Shown one piece after another: positions 45,541 through 54,896 of a stretch of DNA of 64,000 bases (position 1 is the stretch's first letter; the number at the start of each line of letters is the position of its first letter). Location: the NCBI RefSeq assembly GCF_030295325.1, contig NZ_AP027059.1, positions 984,637 through 1,048,636 on the forward strand. Direction: 5' to 3'. The stretch is from Haliovirga abyssi. Its GTDB lineage: Bacteria > Fusobacteriota > Fusobacteriia > Fusobacteriales > Haliovirgaceae. Both the position numbers and the translations under genes were made by a program. Below the pieces are notes generated by a model. That model did no database searches, was not told the origin of the DNA, and saw nothing but the letters and a program-made list of their open reading frames with translations.

Positions 45541-46866
45541 ATGAATATGAATTATACGCCAAAAGAAATAGTGGAAAAATTAAATAAATATATTATTTCA
45601 CAAGATGAAGCAAAAAAAAATGTAGCTATAGCTTTGAGAAATCGTTATAGAAGAAAAGAGATACAAGATATAGAATTAAAAAAAGAGATAATTCCCAAAA
45701 ATATAATTTTGATAGGTTCTACTGGAGTTGGTAAAACAGAAATAGCAAGAAGATTAGCCAAAATAGCAAATGCTCCATTTATAAAAGTTGAAGCTACTAA
45801 ATATACAGAAGTGGGATATGTAGGTAAAGATGTCGAAAGTATTGTAAAAGATTTGGTAGCTCTTACATTTAGAATGGTACAGAATGAAAAAGCAAAAGAA
45901 TTAAGAGAAAAATATATTGAAAAAGTATATGAAATTATCGCTAAAAAGCTTTTTTCTTATGAAACTATAAATGATGATAAAAAAGAAGAAATTATAGAAA
46001 AAATAAAATCTGGTGAATATGATGAGTCAGAAATAGAGATAAAACCGCATTCAAAATCAATTTCTCCAGTAATAGAAGTTTATTCTAATGGAAGAGGAGA
46101 TGGACCAGAAGGATTAGGCAATATTACTGAAATGTTAGATGATTTAGTATCTGGATTATCAGGAAAACCTCAAAAACAAAAAAAGATAAAAGTAAAAAAT
46201 GCAATAGAAATATTATTGCAAGAAGAGATAAATGAGAATACAAATAAAGAAGATTTAATAAGGGAAGCAATAAATAAAGTAGAAAATGATGGGATAATTT
46301 TTATAGATGAAATTGATAAAATAGCAGAAAGAGGAACTAGATCAGAGGTATCAAGGCAAGGAGTACAAAGAGATATTTTGCCAATTGTAGAGGGGACAAC
46401 GGTTATGACTAAATATGGGCCAGTAAAAACTGATCATATTTTATTTATAGCAGCAGGAGCTTTTTCTATGACAAAGCCATCAGATCTTATGCCTGAATTA
46501 CAAGGTAGATTTCCAGTAAGAGTTGAGTTGAAAAATTTATCAAAAGATGATTTCGTAAAAATATTGACAAATGTTAAGAATAATTTAGTATATCAATATA
46601 TAAAATTATTAGAAGTAGAAGATGTAACATTAGAAGTAACAGATGAAGCAGTAGATAAAATAGCAGAATACGCTATTTTATTAAATGAGAAAATTGAAAA
46701 TATAGGAGCTAGAAGATTACATTCGGTAATAGAAAAAGTTTTAAAAGATATTTTGTTTGAGGCACCTTATGGAGAAAACAGGAAGATAATATTAAAAGGT
46801 AAAGATATTGATGATAAATTTAAAGGAGCTATAAAAAAAGAAAATTTAGAGAATTATATATTATAA
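45541..46866 (+). CDS. hslU: ATP-dependent protease ATPase subunit HslU (ClpY)
   Basis: An AAA+ unfoldase that feeds the HslV peptidase. Walker A GSTGVGKT at 59-66, the pore loop KYTEVGYVGKDVESIVKDL, an I-domain (about 110-230), Walker B IIFIDEIDKIAERG and sensor-2 region GARRLHSVIEKVL. The 441-residue length is typical. ATG 45541 is chosen because aggagg lies between it and the longer in-frame ATG 45517. hslV, normally directly upstream, is absent here; a diguanylate cyclase is divergent instead. Confidence 0.95.
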   Translation: MNMNYTPKEIVEKLNKYIISQDEAKKNVAIALRNRYRRKEIQDIELKKEIIPKNIILIGSTGVGKTEIARRLAKIANAPFIKVEATKYTEVGYVGKDVESIVKDLVALTFRMVQNEKAKELREKYIEKVYEIIAKKLFSYETINDDKKEEIIEKIKSGEYDESEIEIKPHSKSISPVIEVYSNGRGDGPEGLGNITEMLDDLVSGLSGKPQKQKKIKVKNAIEILLQEEINENTNKEDLIREAINKVENDGIIFIDEIDKIAERGTRSEVSRQGVQRDILPIVEGTTVMTKYGPVKTDHILFIAAGAFSMTKPSDLMPELQGRFPVRVELKNLSKDDFVKILTNVKNNLVYQYIKLLEVEDVTLEVTDEAVDKIAEYAILLNEKIENIGARRLHSVIEKVLKDILFEAPYGENRKIILKGKDIDDKFKGAIKKENLENYIL

Positions 46867-46883
46867 AATTTTTTAGAAAATAG

Positions 46884-46924
46884 AAAGGTCATTTTTGGTA
46901 TTATGATCAAAAATGATCTTTTTA
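46884..46924 (+). terminator. intrinsic terminator after hslU
   Basis: Stem aaaggtcatttttg / caaaaatgatcttt with one G-T pair, followed by T-rich sequence. Confidence 0.88.
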
Positions 46925-46969
46925 TAATTAAGACTCAGAAAAAATCAAAGAAAGGAATTTAAATAAAAA

Positions 46970-49900
46970 ATGTATTTAAAATCTATAGAAATATCTGGCT
47001 TTAAGTCATTTGCAGACAAAACTAAATTAAATTTATCAAAAGGGATAACTTCAATAGTTGGTCCAAATGGAAGTGGTAAAAGTAATGTTTTGGATGCTGT
47101 ATTGTGGGCATTAGGAGAACAAAGCTATAAAAGTATAAGAGCTAAAGAGGGGAGTGATGTAATTTTTTCTGGTGGGAAAAATTCAAAGAAAAAAGGAATG
47201 GCAATGGTTTCTTTAATAATTGATAACAATAACTCTCTTTTAGATATAGAATATAATGAAATAAAAATAACTAGAAAAATATTTTCATCTGGAGAAAATG
47301 AATATTATATTAATGATGGTAAAGTTAGATTAAAAGATATTCACGAATTATTTATGGATACTGGTATAGGGAAAAAAGCCTATTCTGTTATTGGACAAGG
47401 AAAAGTAGAAGAGATAATAATGTCTTCACAAAAAGAGTTAAGAGAAATAATAGAAGAAGTGGCAGGAATAAAAAAAATAAAAAAGAGGAAAGAGGAAGCT
47501 GAAAAGAAATTAGAAAAATTAAATGATAACATTGAAAAAATAGAAATTATAGAAAATGGAATAGTTGAAAGATTAGGACCTTTAAAAAAACAGTATGAAA
47601 AAGCAATAAAATATAGAGAACTTAATGAAAGTTTGAATGAATATAGATATGTTATTTATAAAAAGCAAAAAGAAACTTTAGGAATAAGTTTAGAAAAAAT
47701 AGGTGTTGAAAAAGATAGAAAATTAGATGAATTAGAAAAAATTAAAGAAAATTTCAAAGCGACAGAAGAAAATTTAGAAAAACAAGTTCAATTAAAAGAA
47801 GCATTACAAAATAAAATTTTTGAAAAAGAAAATTCATTAAAAGAGATTGAAACTGTTTTAAATATAAATGAAAATAATAAAATTTTATATTTTGAAAGAG
47901 AAAATAATAATAAAAAAAGTTTAGAAAAGATTAATTTGGATATAATAGAATTAAATACACTACAAGATACAAGAAAAAAAGAGATTATAAAATTAAAAAA
48001 AGATGTTAATGAAATAGAAAATGAGATAAAAAAACAATTTGAAATTTTAGAAAAAGATAAAGAAGAGGTTGATGGAATCCAAATAAAAACATTAAACTTG
48101 GAAAAATCATTAGAAAAAAGCAAAAAAGATATTTTCAATTTAGAAATAGAAAAAGCCAAGTTACAAAATAAATTAGAAAGCAAAGATAATAAAGTAAAAA
48201 AAATTGAGATACATATTAAAAATTTAGAGATAGAAAACAGAGAGGTTATAGATGAAAAACATAAAGCAATAGAGGAAAGTAATAAAATTGTAAAGAATAT
48301 AGATGAAAATCGTTCTAAATTAAGAGAGATACAAATTAATATAGATGATAAGTTTGAACAGATTAAAGAATTAAAAAAAACAGTTGAAAATAAAAATGTT
48401 ATAGTGGAAGAATTAAATAGAAAATTAAATAATAGAATATTAAAATCACAAGCTCTTAATAGAATGAATGAAAATTTTGAAGGATTATTTAAGGGTGTAA
48501 AAGAGATTATAAAATCAAATATAAGTGGAGTAATTTCACCATTTATGGATATAATAGAAATTCCAGAATATTTAGAAACAGCAATAGTAACAGTAGCTGG
48601 AAATAGTTTACAAGATATAGTAGTAGAGAATAGTAGTGTGGCTAAAAAATGTATAGAATTTTTAAAAAGAGAAAAAAAAGGAAGAGCATCTTTTTTGGCA
48701 TTTGATATGGTTAGTAAAAGTAAGGGTGGAAAAATAGAAAAAAAAGATGGAATTCTTGGAAGATTATCAGAATTAGTAAAATATGATAATCAATATAAAG
48801 ATGTTGTAGAGTTAGTTTTAGGGAATATATTAGTAGTAAAAGATGTAAATATTGGGATAAATATTCAAAAAAAGAGATCTTTTTATGGAACAATAGTAAC
48901 GTTAGAAGGAGAAGTTATACATTCTAAAGGAAAAATAAGCGGTGGAGAAAAAGTTAAAAATGGCATAACTATGATATTTGAAAGAAAAAAAGAGATTAAT
49001 AATATAAATGAAGAAATAACTAATATTGAAGAAATATTAGTAAAAGAAAAACAATATGAAATTAAAATTAAAAAAGATATAAATATACTTATAGATAAAA
49101 TAGAAGAATTAAATATCAATAAAAGTAATATAGAGGATATTCTAAAAAAATTAGGTTCAGAAAAAGAGAAGAGAGCATATTTATTAAATAGTATAGAAAA
49201 TAAATTAGAAGTTATAGAATATGAACTTAAAAATGAAAAAAACTATTTAAATGAAATTATTGAAAACAGTTCTAAACAAAACAATGAGGTTAAAATTATT
49301 GAAGAAGATATTTTAAAATTAAAAAATAATATTTTAGAGCTTGAATTTAAACTAAAAGAAAATAGAAAAAAATCTGAAAAAAATTCAGGAGAATATTATG
49401 AAAAAAAATCTAAAATTGATATTTTGAAGCAAAAAAAAGAGTTTGTTGAAAAAAATCTATTTGATAAAGAGGAACAATTAAAAAATGTTTTAGAAAATCT
49501 TAATAAAAATAACAGTCAAAGAGATATTTATATTTCTGAAATAGAAGATTTAGAGAAAAAGCTTTTAAAAATTGATGAAATATTATCTGAGAAATCAGGA
49601 TTTTTGAAAAATATGCAAACTGGAATAGAACAATTAAAAGAAGAATTTTTAAATTTTCAAAATTTAGAAAAAATGAAAATAATTGAAATAAAAGAGATTG
49701 AAAAAGAGTTAATAAAAAATGAAAATAGTTATCATATAATAATAAAAGAATATGAAGTGCTGAATGATGAATTTGAACAAATAATTAAAAAGTTTTCGGA
49801 AGTTGATTATGAAGGGGAACTAGATGAAGCACTTTTAAAATTACCAGTAGATATTTTAAAATCAGAAATTAATAAATTAGAAAGAAGTATAAATAAAATT

Positions 49901-50491
49901 GGAGAAATTAATTTATATTCTATTGAAGAATATAAAGAATTGTCAAAAAAGTATGAAGTTTTAAAATATCAAAAAGAAGATTTGATTAATAGCAAAAAGG
50001 AACTTGAAAAATTAATAGCATCTATTTTAGAAGAGTTATTAAATAATTTTGTGTTAGCATACAAAGAATTAAAAAACAACTTTAGTTATACTTGTCAAGA
50101 GATGTTAGGAATGGCAAAAGGAGAGATATTATTAACTAATAGCGAAGATTTATTAAATACAGGTGTAGAATTAAAAGTTAAATTTAATAATAAAAAAGAG
50201 CAATCACTTAGTTTATTATCTGGAGGAGAAAAATCAATGATTGCTGTGGCGTTTATAATGGCAATCTTTATGTATAAGCCAAGTCCATTTACATTTTTTG
50301 ATGAGATAGAAGCTGCTCTTGATGAAACAAATACTAAAAAGCTGATATTAATGTTGAAAAAATTTACTGAGAAATCACAATTTATTTTAATTACGCATAA
50401 TAAAGAGACAATGAAAGAATCAGATACATTATATGGAGTTACTATGGATAAAAGTGAGGGAGTATCGAAATTATTGTCAGTTGATATGTAG
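46970..50491 (+). CDS. smc: chromosome segregation protein SMC
   Basis: A full-length 1173-residue condensin ATPase: N-terminal Walker A GPNGSGKSN (31-39), long coiled coils (about 170-500 and 670-1000), a hinge around 505-660 (ISGVISPFMDIIEIPEYLE, VTLEGEVIHSKGKISGG), and the C-terminal head with LSLLSGGEKSMIAVAFIMAI (ABC signature) and FTFFDEIEAALDE (Walker B). It compacts chromosomes with ScpA/ScpB. The start has aaagga about 12 bases upstream, a somewhat long spacing, but the N-terminus is the conserved MYLKSIEISGFKSF. scpAB are not adjacent. Confidence 0.97.
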   Translation: MYLKSIEISGFKSFADKTKLNLSKGITSIVGPNGSGKSNVLDAVLWALGEQSYKSIRAKEGSDVIFSGGKNSKKKGMAMVSLIIDNNNSLLDIEYNEIKITRKIFSSGENEYYINDGKVRLKDIHELFMDTGIGKKAYSVIGQGKVEEIIMSSQKELREIIEEVAGIKKIKKRKEEAEKKLEKLNDNIEKIEIIENGIVERLGPLKKQYEKAIKYRELNESLNEYRYVIYKKQKETLGISLEKIGVEKDRKLDELEKIKENFKATEENLEKQVQLKEALQNKIFEKENSLKEIETVLNINENNKILYFERENNNKKSLEKINLDIIELNTLQDTRKKEIIKLKKDVNEIENEIKKQFEILEKDKEEVDGIQIKTLNLEKSLEKSKKDIFNLEIEKAKLQNKLESKDNKVKKIEIHIKNLEIENREVIDEKHKAIEESNKIVKNIDENRSKLREIQINIDDKFEQIKELKKTVENKNVIVEELNRKLNNRILKSQALNRMNENFEGLFKGVKEIIKSNISGVISPFMDIIEIPEYLETAIVTVAGNSLQDIVVENSSVAKKCIEFLKREKKGRASFLAFDMVSKSKGGKIEKKDGILGRLSELVKYDNQYKDVVELVLGNILVVKDVNIGINIQKKRSFYGTIVTLEGEVIHSKGKISGGEKVKNGITMIFERKKEINNINEEITNIEEILVKEKQYEIKIKKDINILIDKIEELNINKSNIEDILKKLGSEKEKRAYLLNSIENKLEVIEYELKNEKNYLNEIIENSSKQNNEVKIIEEDILKLKNNILELEFKLKENRKKSEKNSGEYYEKKSKIDILKQKKEFVEKNLFDKEEQLKNVLENLNKNNSQRDIYISEIEDLEKKLLKIDEILSEKSGFLKNMQTGIEQLKEEFLNFQNLEKMKIIEIKEIEKELIKNENSYHIIIKEYEVLNDEFEQIIKKFSEVDYEGELDEALLKLPVDILKSEINKLERSINKIGEINLYSIEEYKELSKKYEVLKYQKEDLINSKKELEKLIASILEELLNNFVLAYKELKNNFSYTCQEMLGMAKGEILLTNSEDLLNTGVELKVKFNNKKEQSLSLLSGGEKSMIAVAFIMAIFMYKPSPFTFFDEIEAALDETNTKKLILMLKKFTEKSQFILITHNKETMKESDTLYGVTMDKSEGVSKLLSVDM

Positions 50492-50518
50492 AATAAGCTT
50501 TTAGAGGAGGTTTAACAT

Positions 50519-51004
50519 ATGATTAGAGATGTAAAATTAGAAGATAGTAAAGCAATATGTGATATTTATAATTATTATATTGAAAATACAATAATTACTT
50601 TTGAATTAGAAAAAATAGATAGTAAAGAGATGGAGAATAGAATAAAAGAAATTTCTAATAAATATTGCTGGATAGTATTTGAAGAGGAAAATGAAATTTT
50701 AGGATATGCTTATATAGGTTTATGGAAAAGTAGAGAAGCGTATAATAGAGTATCTGAAGTTACAGTTTATTTAAAAAAGGGATATGACAGAAAAGGGATT
50801 GGGACAAAATTATTAAAAGAATTAATGAATAGAGCTAAAAAAATGGAGAATATGCATAGTTTAATAAGTGTAATAGCAATTCCTAATGAAGGAAGCATAA
50901 AATTACACGAAAAGTTAGGATTTACTAAAGCTGCATATTATAAAGAAGTGGGATATAAATTTGACAACTATATTGATGTGGAATGTTTGCAGTATATATT
51001 ATAA
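50519..51004 (+). CDS. GNAT acetyltransferase of the phosphinothricin acetyltransferase-like family
   Basis: A 161-residue GNAT protein with the PAT/YncA pattern: IRDVKLEDSKAICDIYNYYI at the start, the acetyl-CoA loop KKGYDRKGIGTKLLKELM and IAIPNEGSIKLHEKLGF, followed by GYKFDNYIDVECLQ. Family members acetylate phosphinothricin-like or methionine-sulfone amino acids; the real substrate is unknown. It lies 27 bases after smc with gaggagg... type ribosome site (agaggaggt), and a terminator follows. Confidence 0.9.
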   Translation: MIRDVKLEDSKAICDIYNYYIENTIITFELEKIDSKEMENRIKEISNKYCWIVFEEENEILGYAYIGLWKSREAYNRVSEVTVYLKKGYDRKGIGTKLLKELMNRAKKMENMHSLISVIAIPNEGSIKLHEKLGFTKAAYYKEVGYKFDNYIDVECLQYIL

Positions 51005-51011
51005 AATTGTG

Positions 51012-51041
51012 AAAAAGCTGAATTAATTTTCAGCTTTTTTT
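51012..51041 (+). terminator. intrinsic terminator after the GNAT gene
   Basis: Stem aaaaagctgaa / ttcagcttttt followed by further T. Confidence 0.92.
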
Positions 51042-51132
51042 AATTTTCAATTTCACATTATACATTTCAAATTATATTCACTATCTATAAATTCTTTTAC
51101 ATTATAAAATTTGAATTATTAAAAAAAATTAA

Positions 51133-51162
51133 TTTAATTTTTTTGCTATTTTGATGTATAAT
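51133..51162 (+). promoter_or_regulatory. probable promoter of the Bat operon
   Basis: TATAAT at 51157-51162 is a perfect -10; the -35 (tttaat, 51133-51138, 18-bp spacer) is weak. It is the only candidate between the upstream terminator and moxR. Confidence 0.55.
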
Positions 51163-51221
51163 ATGTTTAAGCTTAATTTAGCAAAGTAAAATACAAAAAA
51201 TTAATTTGAGGAGGGAATAAA

Positions 51222-52175
51222 TTGGAAGAATTAATAAAAGAAAAAGCTAAAACAGTAGAAAAATTAAAGTTAGAAATAGGAAAAGTGATTGTAGGTCAAG
51301 ATTATATGGTAGACAGAATTTTAGTAGGTATATTTACTGGAGGACACGTTTTATTAGAAGGAGTCCCTGGACTTGCAAAATCATTAACAGTGAGTACAAT
51401 ATCAAAAGTTTTGGGAACAGAATTTAATAGAATACAATTTACACCAGACCTTTTGCCAGCAGATGTAATAGGTACAAGAATGTATAATCAACCAACAGGA
51501 GAATTTATAACAAAAAAAGGACCGATATTCAGCAATATTATATTAGCAGATGAAATAAATAGAGCACCTGCGAAAGTTCAATCAGCACTTTTAGAAGCAA
51601 TGCAAGAAAAACAAGTAACAATAGGTGAAGAAAGTTATCAATTGGACAGACCATTTTTGGTGTTAGCTACTCAAAATCCATTAGAACAAGAGGGAACGTA
51701 TCCTTTGCCAGAAGCTCAACAAGATAGATTTATGTTAAAATTAAATGTAGATTATCCAAAAAAAGATGAAGAAAAGATAATAATTGATAGATTAACAGGA
51801 GAAGATAGAATTGAAGATACAAAATTGGAAGCTTTAGTTTCTAAAAAAGATATATTTGAAATTAGAGAATTAGTAAGAAAAGTTTATGTAAGTGATGAAC
51901 TAAAAAATTATGTGTTGGATATAGTCTTTAAATCAAGAGAAAAATCAGATTATATAGAGTGTGGAGCATCTCCAAGAGCTTCTATTAATTTAATATTAGC
52001 TTCAAAAGCAATTGCATTTTTAAACGGAAGAAACTATGTAATTCCCGATGATGTAAAAGAGATTGCATATGACGTTTTGAGGCACAGATTAATTTTGACA
52101 TATGAGGCAGAAGCTGAAGATTTGAAAGTAGAGGATATTATTGAAAATATATTAGGAAGTGTTAATATACCGTAG
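51222..52175 (+). CDS. MoxR-family AAA+ ATPase
   Basis: A 317-residue AAA+ ATPase of the MoxR branch: Walker A GVPGLAKS at 47-54 (with the family's A-K-S), Walker B ILADEINRAPAKVQSALLEAMQE, sensor-1 LATQNP and the C-terminal lid with GASPRASINL. MoxR proteins act as chaperones for VWA-domain partners, which are encoded downstream with DUF58. The start is TTG with gaggaggg upstream. A 130-bp A-rich gap without visible signals separates it from the DUF58 gene. Confidence 0.93.
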   Translation: MEELIKEKAKTVEKLKLEIGKVIVGQDYMVDRILVGIFTGGHVLLEGVPGLAKSLTVSTISKVLGTEFNRIQFTPDLLPADVIGTRMYNQPTGEFITKKGPIFSNIILADEINRAPAKVQSALLEAMQEKQVTIGEESYQLDRPFLVLATQNPLEQEGTYPLPEAQQDRFMLKLNVDYPKKDEEKIIIDRLTGEDRIEDTKLEALVSKKDIFEIRELVRKVYVSDELKNYVLDIVFKSREKSDYIECGASPRASINLILASKAIAFLNGRNYVIPDDVKEIAYDVLRHRLILTYEAEAEDLKVEDIIENILGSVNIP

Positions 52176-52305
52176 AGGGGATAGTTAATAATATAAAAAA
52201 TAAAAAATAAAATATAAGAAGATTTTTAACCACTGGATGGGCACAGATAAAATATAAAAAAAGGCAAAAATATAAAGAAAAGAAAAAAATTAAGTAGGTG
52301 AAATT

Positions 52306-53127
52306 ATGGTTGATAAAGAGATTTTAAAAAAGCTTAGGAAGATAGAGATAAAGTCTAATAGGATAGCGGAAGAGATATTTACTGGAGAGTATCATTCGGT
52401 ATTTAGAGGAAACGGAATGGAATTTGAAGAGATAAGAGAGTATTCTCTTGGGGATGATATAAGGAATATTGATTGGAATGTAACAGCTCGCCAAAATAAA
52501 GCTTATGTTAAAAAATTTAAAGAAGAGAGAGAATTGAATTTTTTCTTGTTGATTGATATGTCTTGTTCTACAACTTATGGAGATAAGAAAAATATGATTG
52601 CAGAAATTGGAGCTACATTGGCATTTTCAGCATTGAAAAATAATGATAAAATTGGTGGTATGTTATTTACAGATGAAGTAGAGAAAATAGTTCCTGCTAA
52701 AAAGGGGAAAAAACACGTTTTATCAATTATAGAATCTATATTAGAATATAGTCCTAAAAATAGAAAAACAGATATTAAAAAAGCATTGGAATATTTTTTT
52801 AGATTTGAAAAAAAGAAAAGTGTTGTTTTTATAATATCGGATTTTTTAGATGAGGGATATGAAGATGAATTGAAAAAATTAAAGATGAAACACGATATTA
52901 TTTTAATTAGAATAATTGATAGAAGTGAATCATTAATACCAAAAGGTGCTATATTTAGCTTTAGAGACCTTGAAACTGGCGAAGAAGTTATAATTGACAA
53001 CAGTAAAAGAAGTTTAGAATTGTCTAGTCAATTGAAAATATTTTCTAAAAATATGATAAATGTATATACAGATATGGATTTTGTAAAACCTTTAATGTTA
53101 TTTTTTAAAAAAAGGATGAGGAGATAA
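52306..53127 (+). CDS. DUF58 domain protein (Bat operon)
   Basis: A 273-residue soluble protein with the DUF58 signature FRGNGMEFEEIREYSLGDDIRNIDWNVTARQNKAYVKKF-type segment (about residues 38-75), followed by a degenerate VWA-like fold (FFLLIDMSCSTTYGD, VVFIISDFLDEG). DUF58 proteins occur with MoxR ATPases and VWA proteins. aggtg lies 7 bases before ATG. The next gene begins one base after its stop. Confidence 0.92.
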   Translation: MVDKEILKKLRKIEIKSNRIAEEIFTGEYHSVFRGNGMEFEEIREYSLGDDIRNIDWNVTARQNKAYVKKFKEERELNFFLLIDMSCSTTYGDKKNMIAEIGATLAFSALKNNDKIGGMLFTDEVEKIVPAKKGKKHVLSIIESILEYSPKNRKTDIKKALEYFFRFEKKKSVVFIISDFLDEGYEDELKKLKMKHDIILIRIIDRSESLIPKGAIFSFRDLETGEEVIIDNSKRSLELSSQLKIFSKNMINVYTDMDFVKPLMLFFKKRMRR

Positions 53128-53128
53128 T

Positions 53129-53911
53129 ATGAAAAAGATTATTAGCTTAATAATTTTATTAGTTGTTTTTTCACAGAGCGTATTTTCAAGTGAAAAACCT
53201 ATTTATATTGGAGATTTAATTAGATTGAAAATTTCAGGAGACACTTCTGAAAAAGAGATAAAAAATAGTTTTAAAGATTTTGAAATAGAAAAAATTGAAA
53301 ATATAGATGGAAATTATATAATAGAATTTAGAAGTTTTAATACTGGTATAAATAAAATTAAGATAGGGAACAAAATAATAAAAATAGATGTTAAAACCAG
53401 TTTGAATAAATTTAAAAATAAAGATGTTATAGAAAATTCATTGGATAACCAAAATATAAAAAAACCTATACCTGTTACGATTTTATTGTATATATCTGTT
53501 TTATTCTTAATAATTTTAATTATAGCATATATAGTGTATAGAATAATAAAACGTAAAAAAGATAAGAAAATGTCACCAAAAGAATATTTTGAATTAATTT
53601 TGAAAAATAAAAGCAGTAAAAATTCTTTGGAAGTTTGGAGTTTTGCACTAAAAAAATATTTAGAAAAGAAGTTTAATGTAAATATTTTTGATAAAACACA
53701 AAAAGAAACTGAATTAGAATTAGGAAAGTATGACTTTTTTCAAAATATAAGAGAAGATATATTAAAATGGTTAGAAGTAGCATATAATTATAAATATCAA
53801 AATATATCATCAGATGAAACTGAAAAAGAAATTATGCTTAATGAATTAAAAGATATTATAGATAAATTAGAAAAAATAAATATTATTCAAAATGGAGGAA
53901 AAAATGTTTAG
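53129..53911 (+). CDS. exported single-pass membrane protein of the Bat operon
   Basis: A 260-residue protein with a signal peptide (IISLIILLVVFSQSVFS), a periplasmic beta-type domain (about 20-110), one membrane helix (about 118-138, TILLYISVLFLIILIIAYIVY) and a cytoplasmic helical domain (about 145-260, YFELILKNKSSKNSLEVWSFALKKYLEKKF). This layout matches the DUF4381-like protein found between DUF58 and VWA genes in Bat operons of other bacteria (positional inference). It overlaps the next gene by 8 bases. Confidence 0.75.
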   Translation: MKKIISLIILLVVFSQSVFSSEKPIYIGDLIRLKISGDTSEKEIKNSFKDFEIEKIENIDGNYIIEFRSFNTGINKIKIGNKIIKIDVKTSLNKFKNKDVIENSLDNQNIKKPIPVTILLYISVLFLIILIIAYIVYRIIKRKKDKKMSPKEYFELILKNKSSKNSLEVWSFALKKYLEKKFNVNIFDKTQKETELELGKYDFFQNIREDILKWLEVAYNYKYQNISSDETEKEIMLNELKDIIDKLEKINIIQNGGKNV

Positions 53912-54878
53912 ATTTGCAAGTTACTATTTTTTACTTTTTATTCCAATAGTGATATATTTGTTTTTTATGAAAAGAAAAAATAGCTCAATCGAATTTTCAA
54001 GTATAGCAACTATAAAAAAATATAGTGCGCATAAAACTATAAAACATAAAATTGGAGAATGGCTAATTTTACTAGGAATAATTCTTTTGCTAGTAGCATT
54101 GTCAAGACCGCAATTAGTTGAACAAAATAAAAATATTTATAAAAAAGGGATAGATATTGCATTGGCATTAGATGTATCAGGGAGTATGGAAAGTGTAGAT
54201 TTTAAGCCAAGTAGAATAGAAGTAGCAAAAGATGTATTAAAAAAGTTTGTAGATAAAAGGGAAAATGATAGAATTTCTTTTGTTATATTTTCAGGGACAG
54301 CATATACGAAGATACCGCTAACTATAGACTATAATGTATTGGATGAAGCTATAGCTAAGACAACTACAAAAGATGTGAATACAGATGGAACAGCAATTGG
54401 AATGGGAATAGCTGTAGCTGTAAATAGATTAAAAAATAGTAAAGCAAAATCAAAAGTTATAATATTATTAACAGATGGAGATAATAATGCAGGATTAATT
54501 TCACCAGAAGCAGCAATGAAATTAGCAAAAGATACTGGAATAAAAATATATACAATTGGAGTAGGTACTAATAAAACTATAATGCCTGTAAAAGATGGTT
54601 ATGGAAATATAGTTACTTATAGGCAATTTACCGGTGGATTAGATGAAGGATTATTAAAAAAAATTGCTAATGCAACAGAAGGAAAATATTTTAGAGCAAA
54701 AGATAAAAATTCTCTTGAAAATATTTTTAAAACAATAAATTCGTTGGAAAAAACTAAGATTAAATCAAAAAAAACATTTCAATATAAAGAGCTGTATTAC
54801 TTATGGTTGTTGTTTGGATTGTTATTTATGATTTTAGGAATAATTTTAGAAAAATTAATATATATAAAAATACCATAG
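53904..54878 (+). CDS. batA: BatA-like VWA membrane protein
   Basis: Two N-terminal membrane helices (about 3-20 and 50-68) and one at the C-terminus (about 300-320) flank a von Willebrand A domain in the periplasm/cytoplasm interface. The MIDAS metal site is intact: DVSGSM starting at Asp90, the Thr in TDGTAIGMGI and LLTDGDNN. ATG 53904 has ggagg 8 bases upstream, while the longer in-frame ATG overlaps that site. Bat proteins were named for aerotolerance in Bacteroides; the molecular role remains unclear. Confidence 0.92.
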   Translation: MFRFASYYFLLFIPIVIYLFFMKRKNSSIEFSSIATIKKYSAHKTIKHKIGEWLILLGIILLLVALSRPQLVEQNKNIYKKGIDIALALDVSGSMESVDFKPSRIEVAKDVLKKFVDKRENDRISFVIFSGTAYTKIPLTIDYNVLDEAIAKTTTKDVNTDGTAIGMGIAVAVNRLKNSKAKSKVIILLTDGDNNAGLISPEAAMKLAKDTGIKIYTIGVGTNKTIMPVKDGYGNIVTYRQFTGGLDEGLLKKIANATEGKYFRAKDKNSLENIFKTINSLEKTKIKSKKTFQYKELYYLWLLFGLLFMILGIILEKLIYIKIP

Positions 54879-54896
54879 AGATGGAGGAGTCCAAAA

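Noticed and set aside
52176..52305. Regulatory element in the 130-bp gap between moxR and the DUF58 gene
   Set aside because: Only A-rich sequence; no stem, promoter or ORF stood out.
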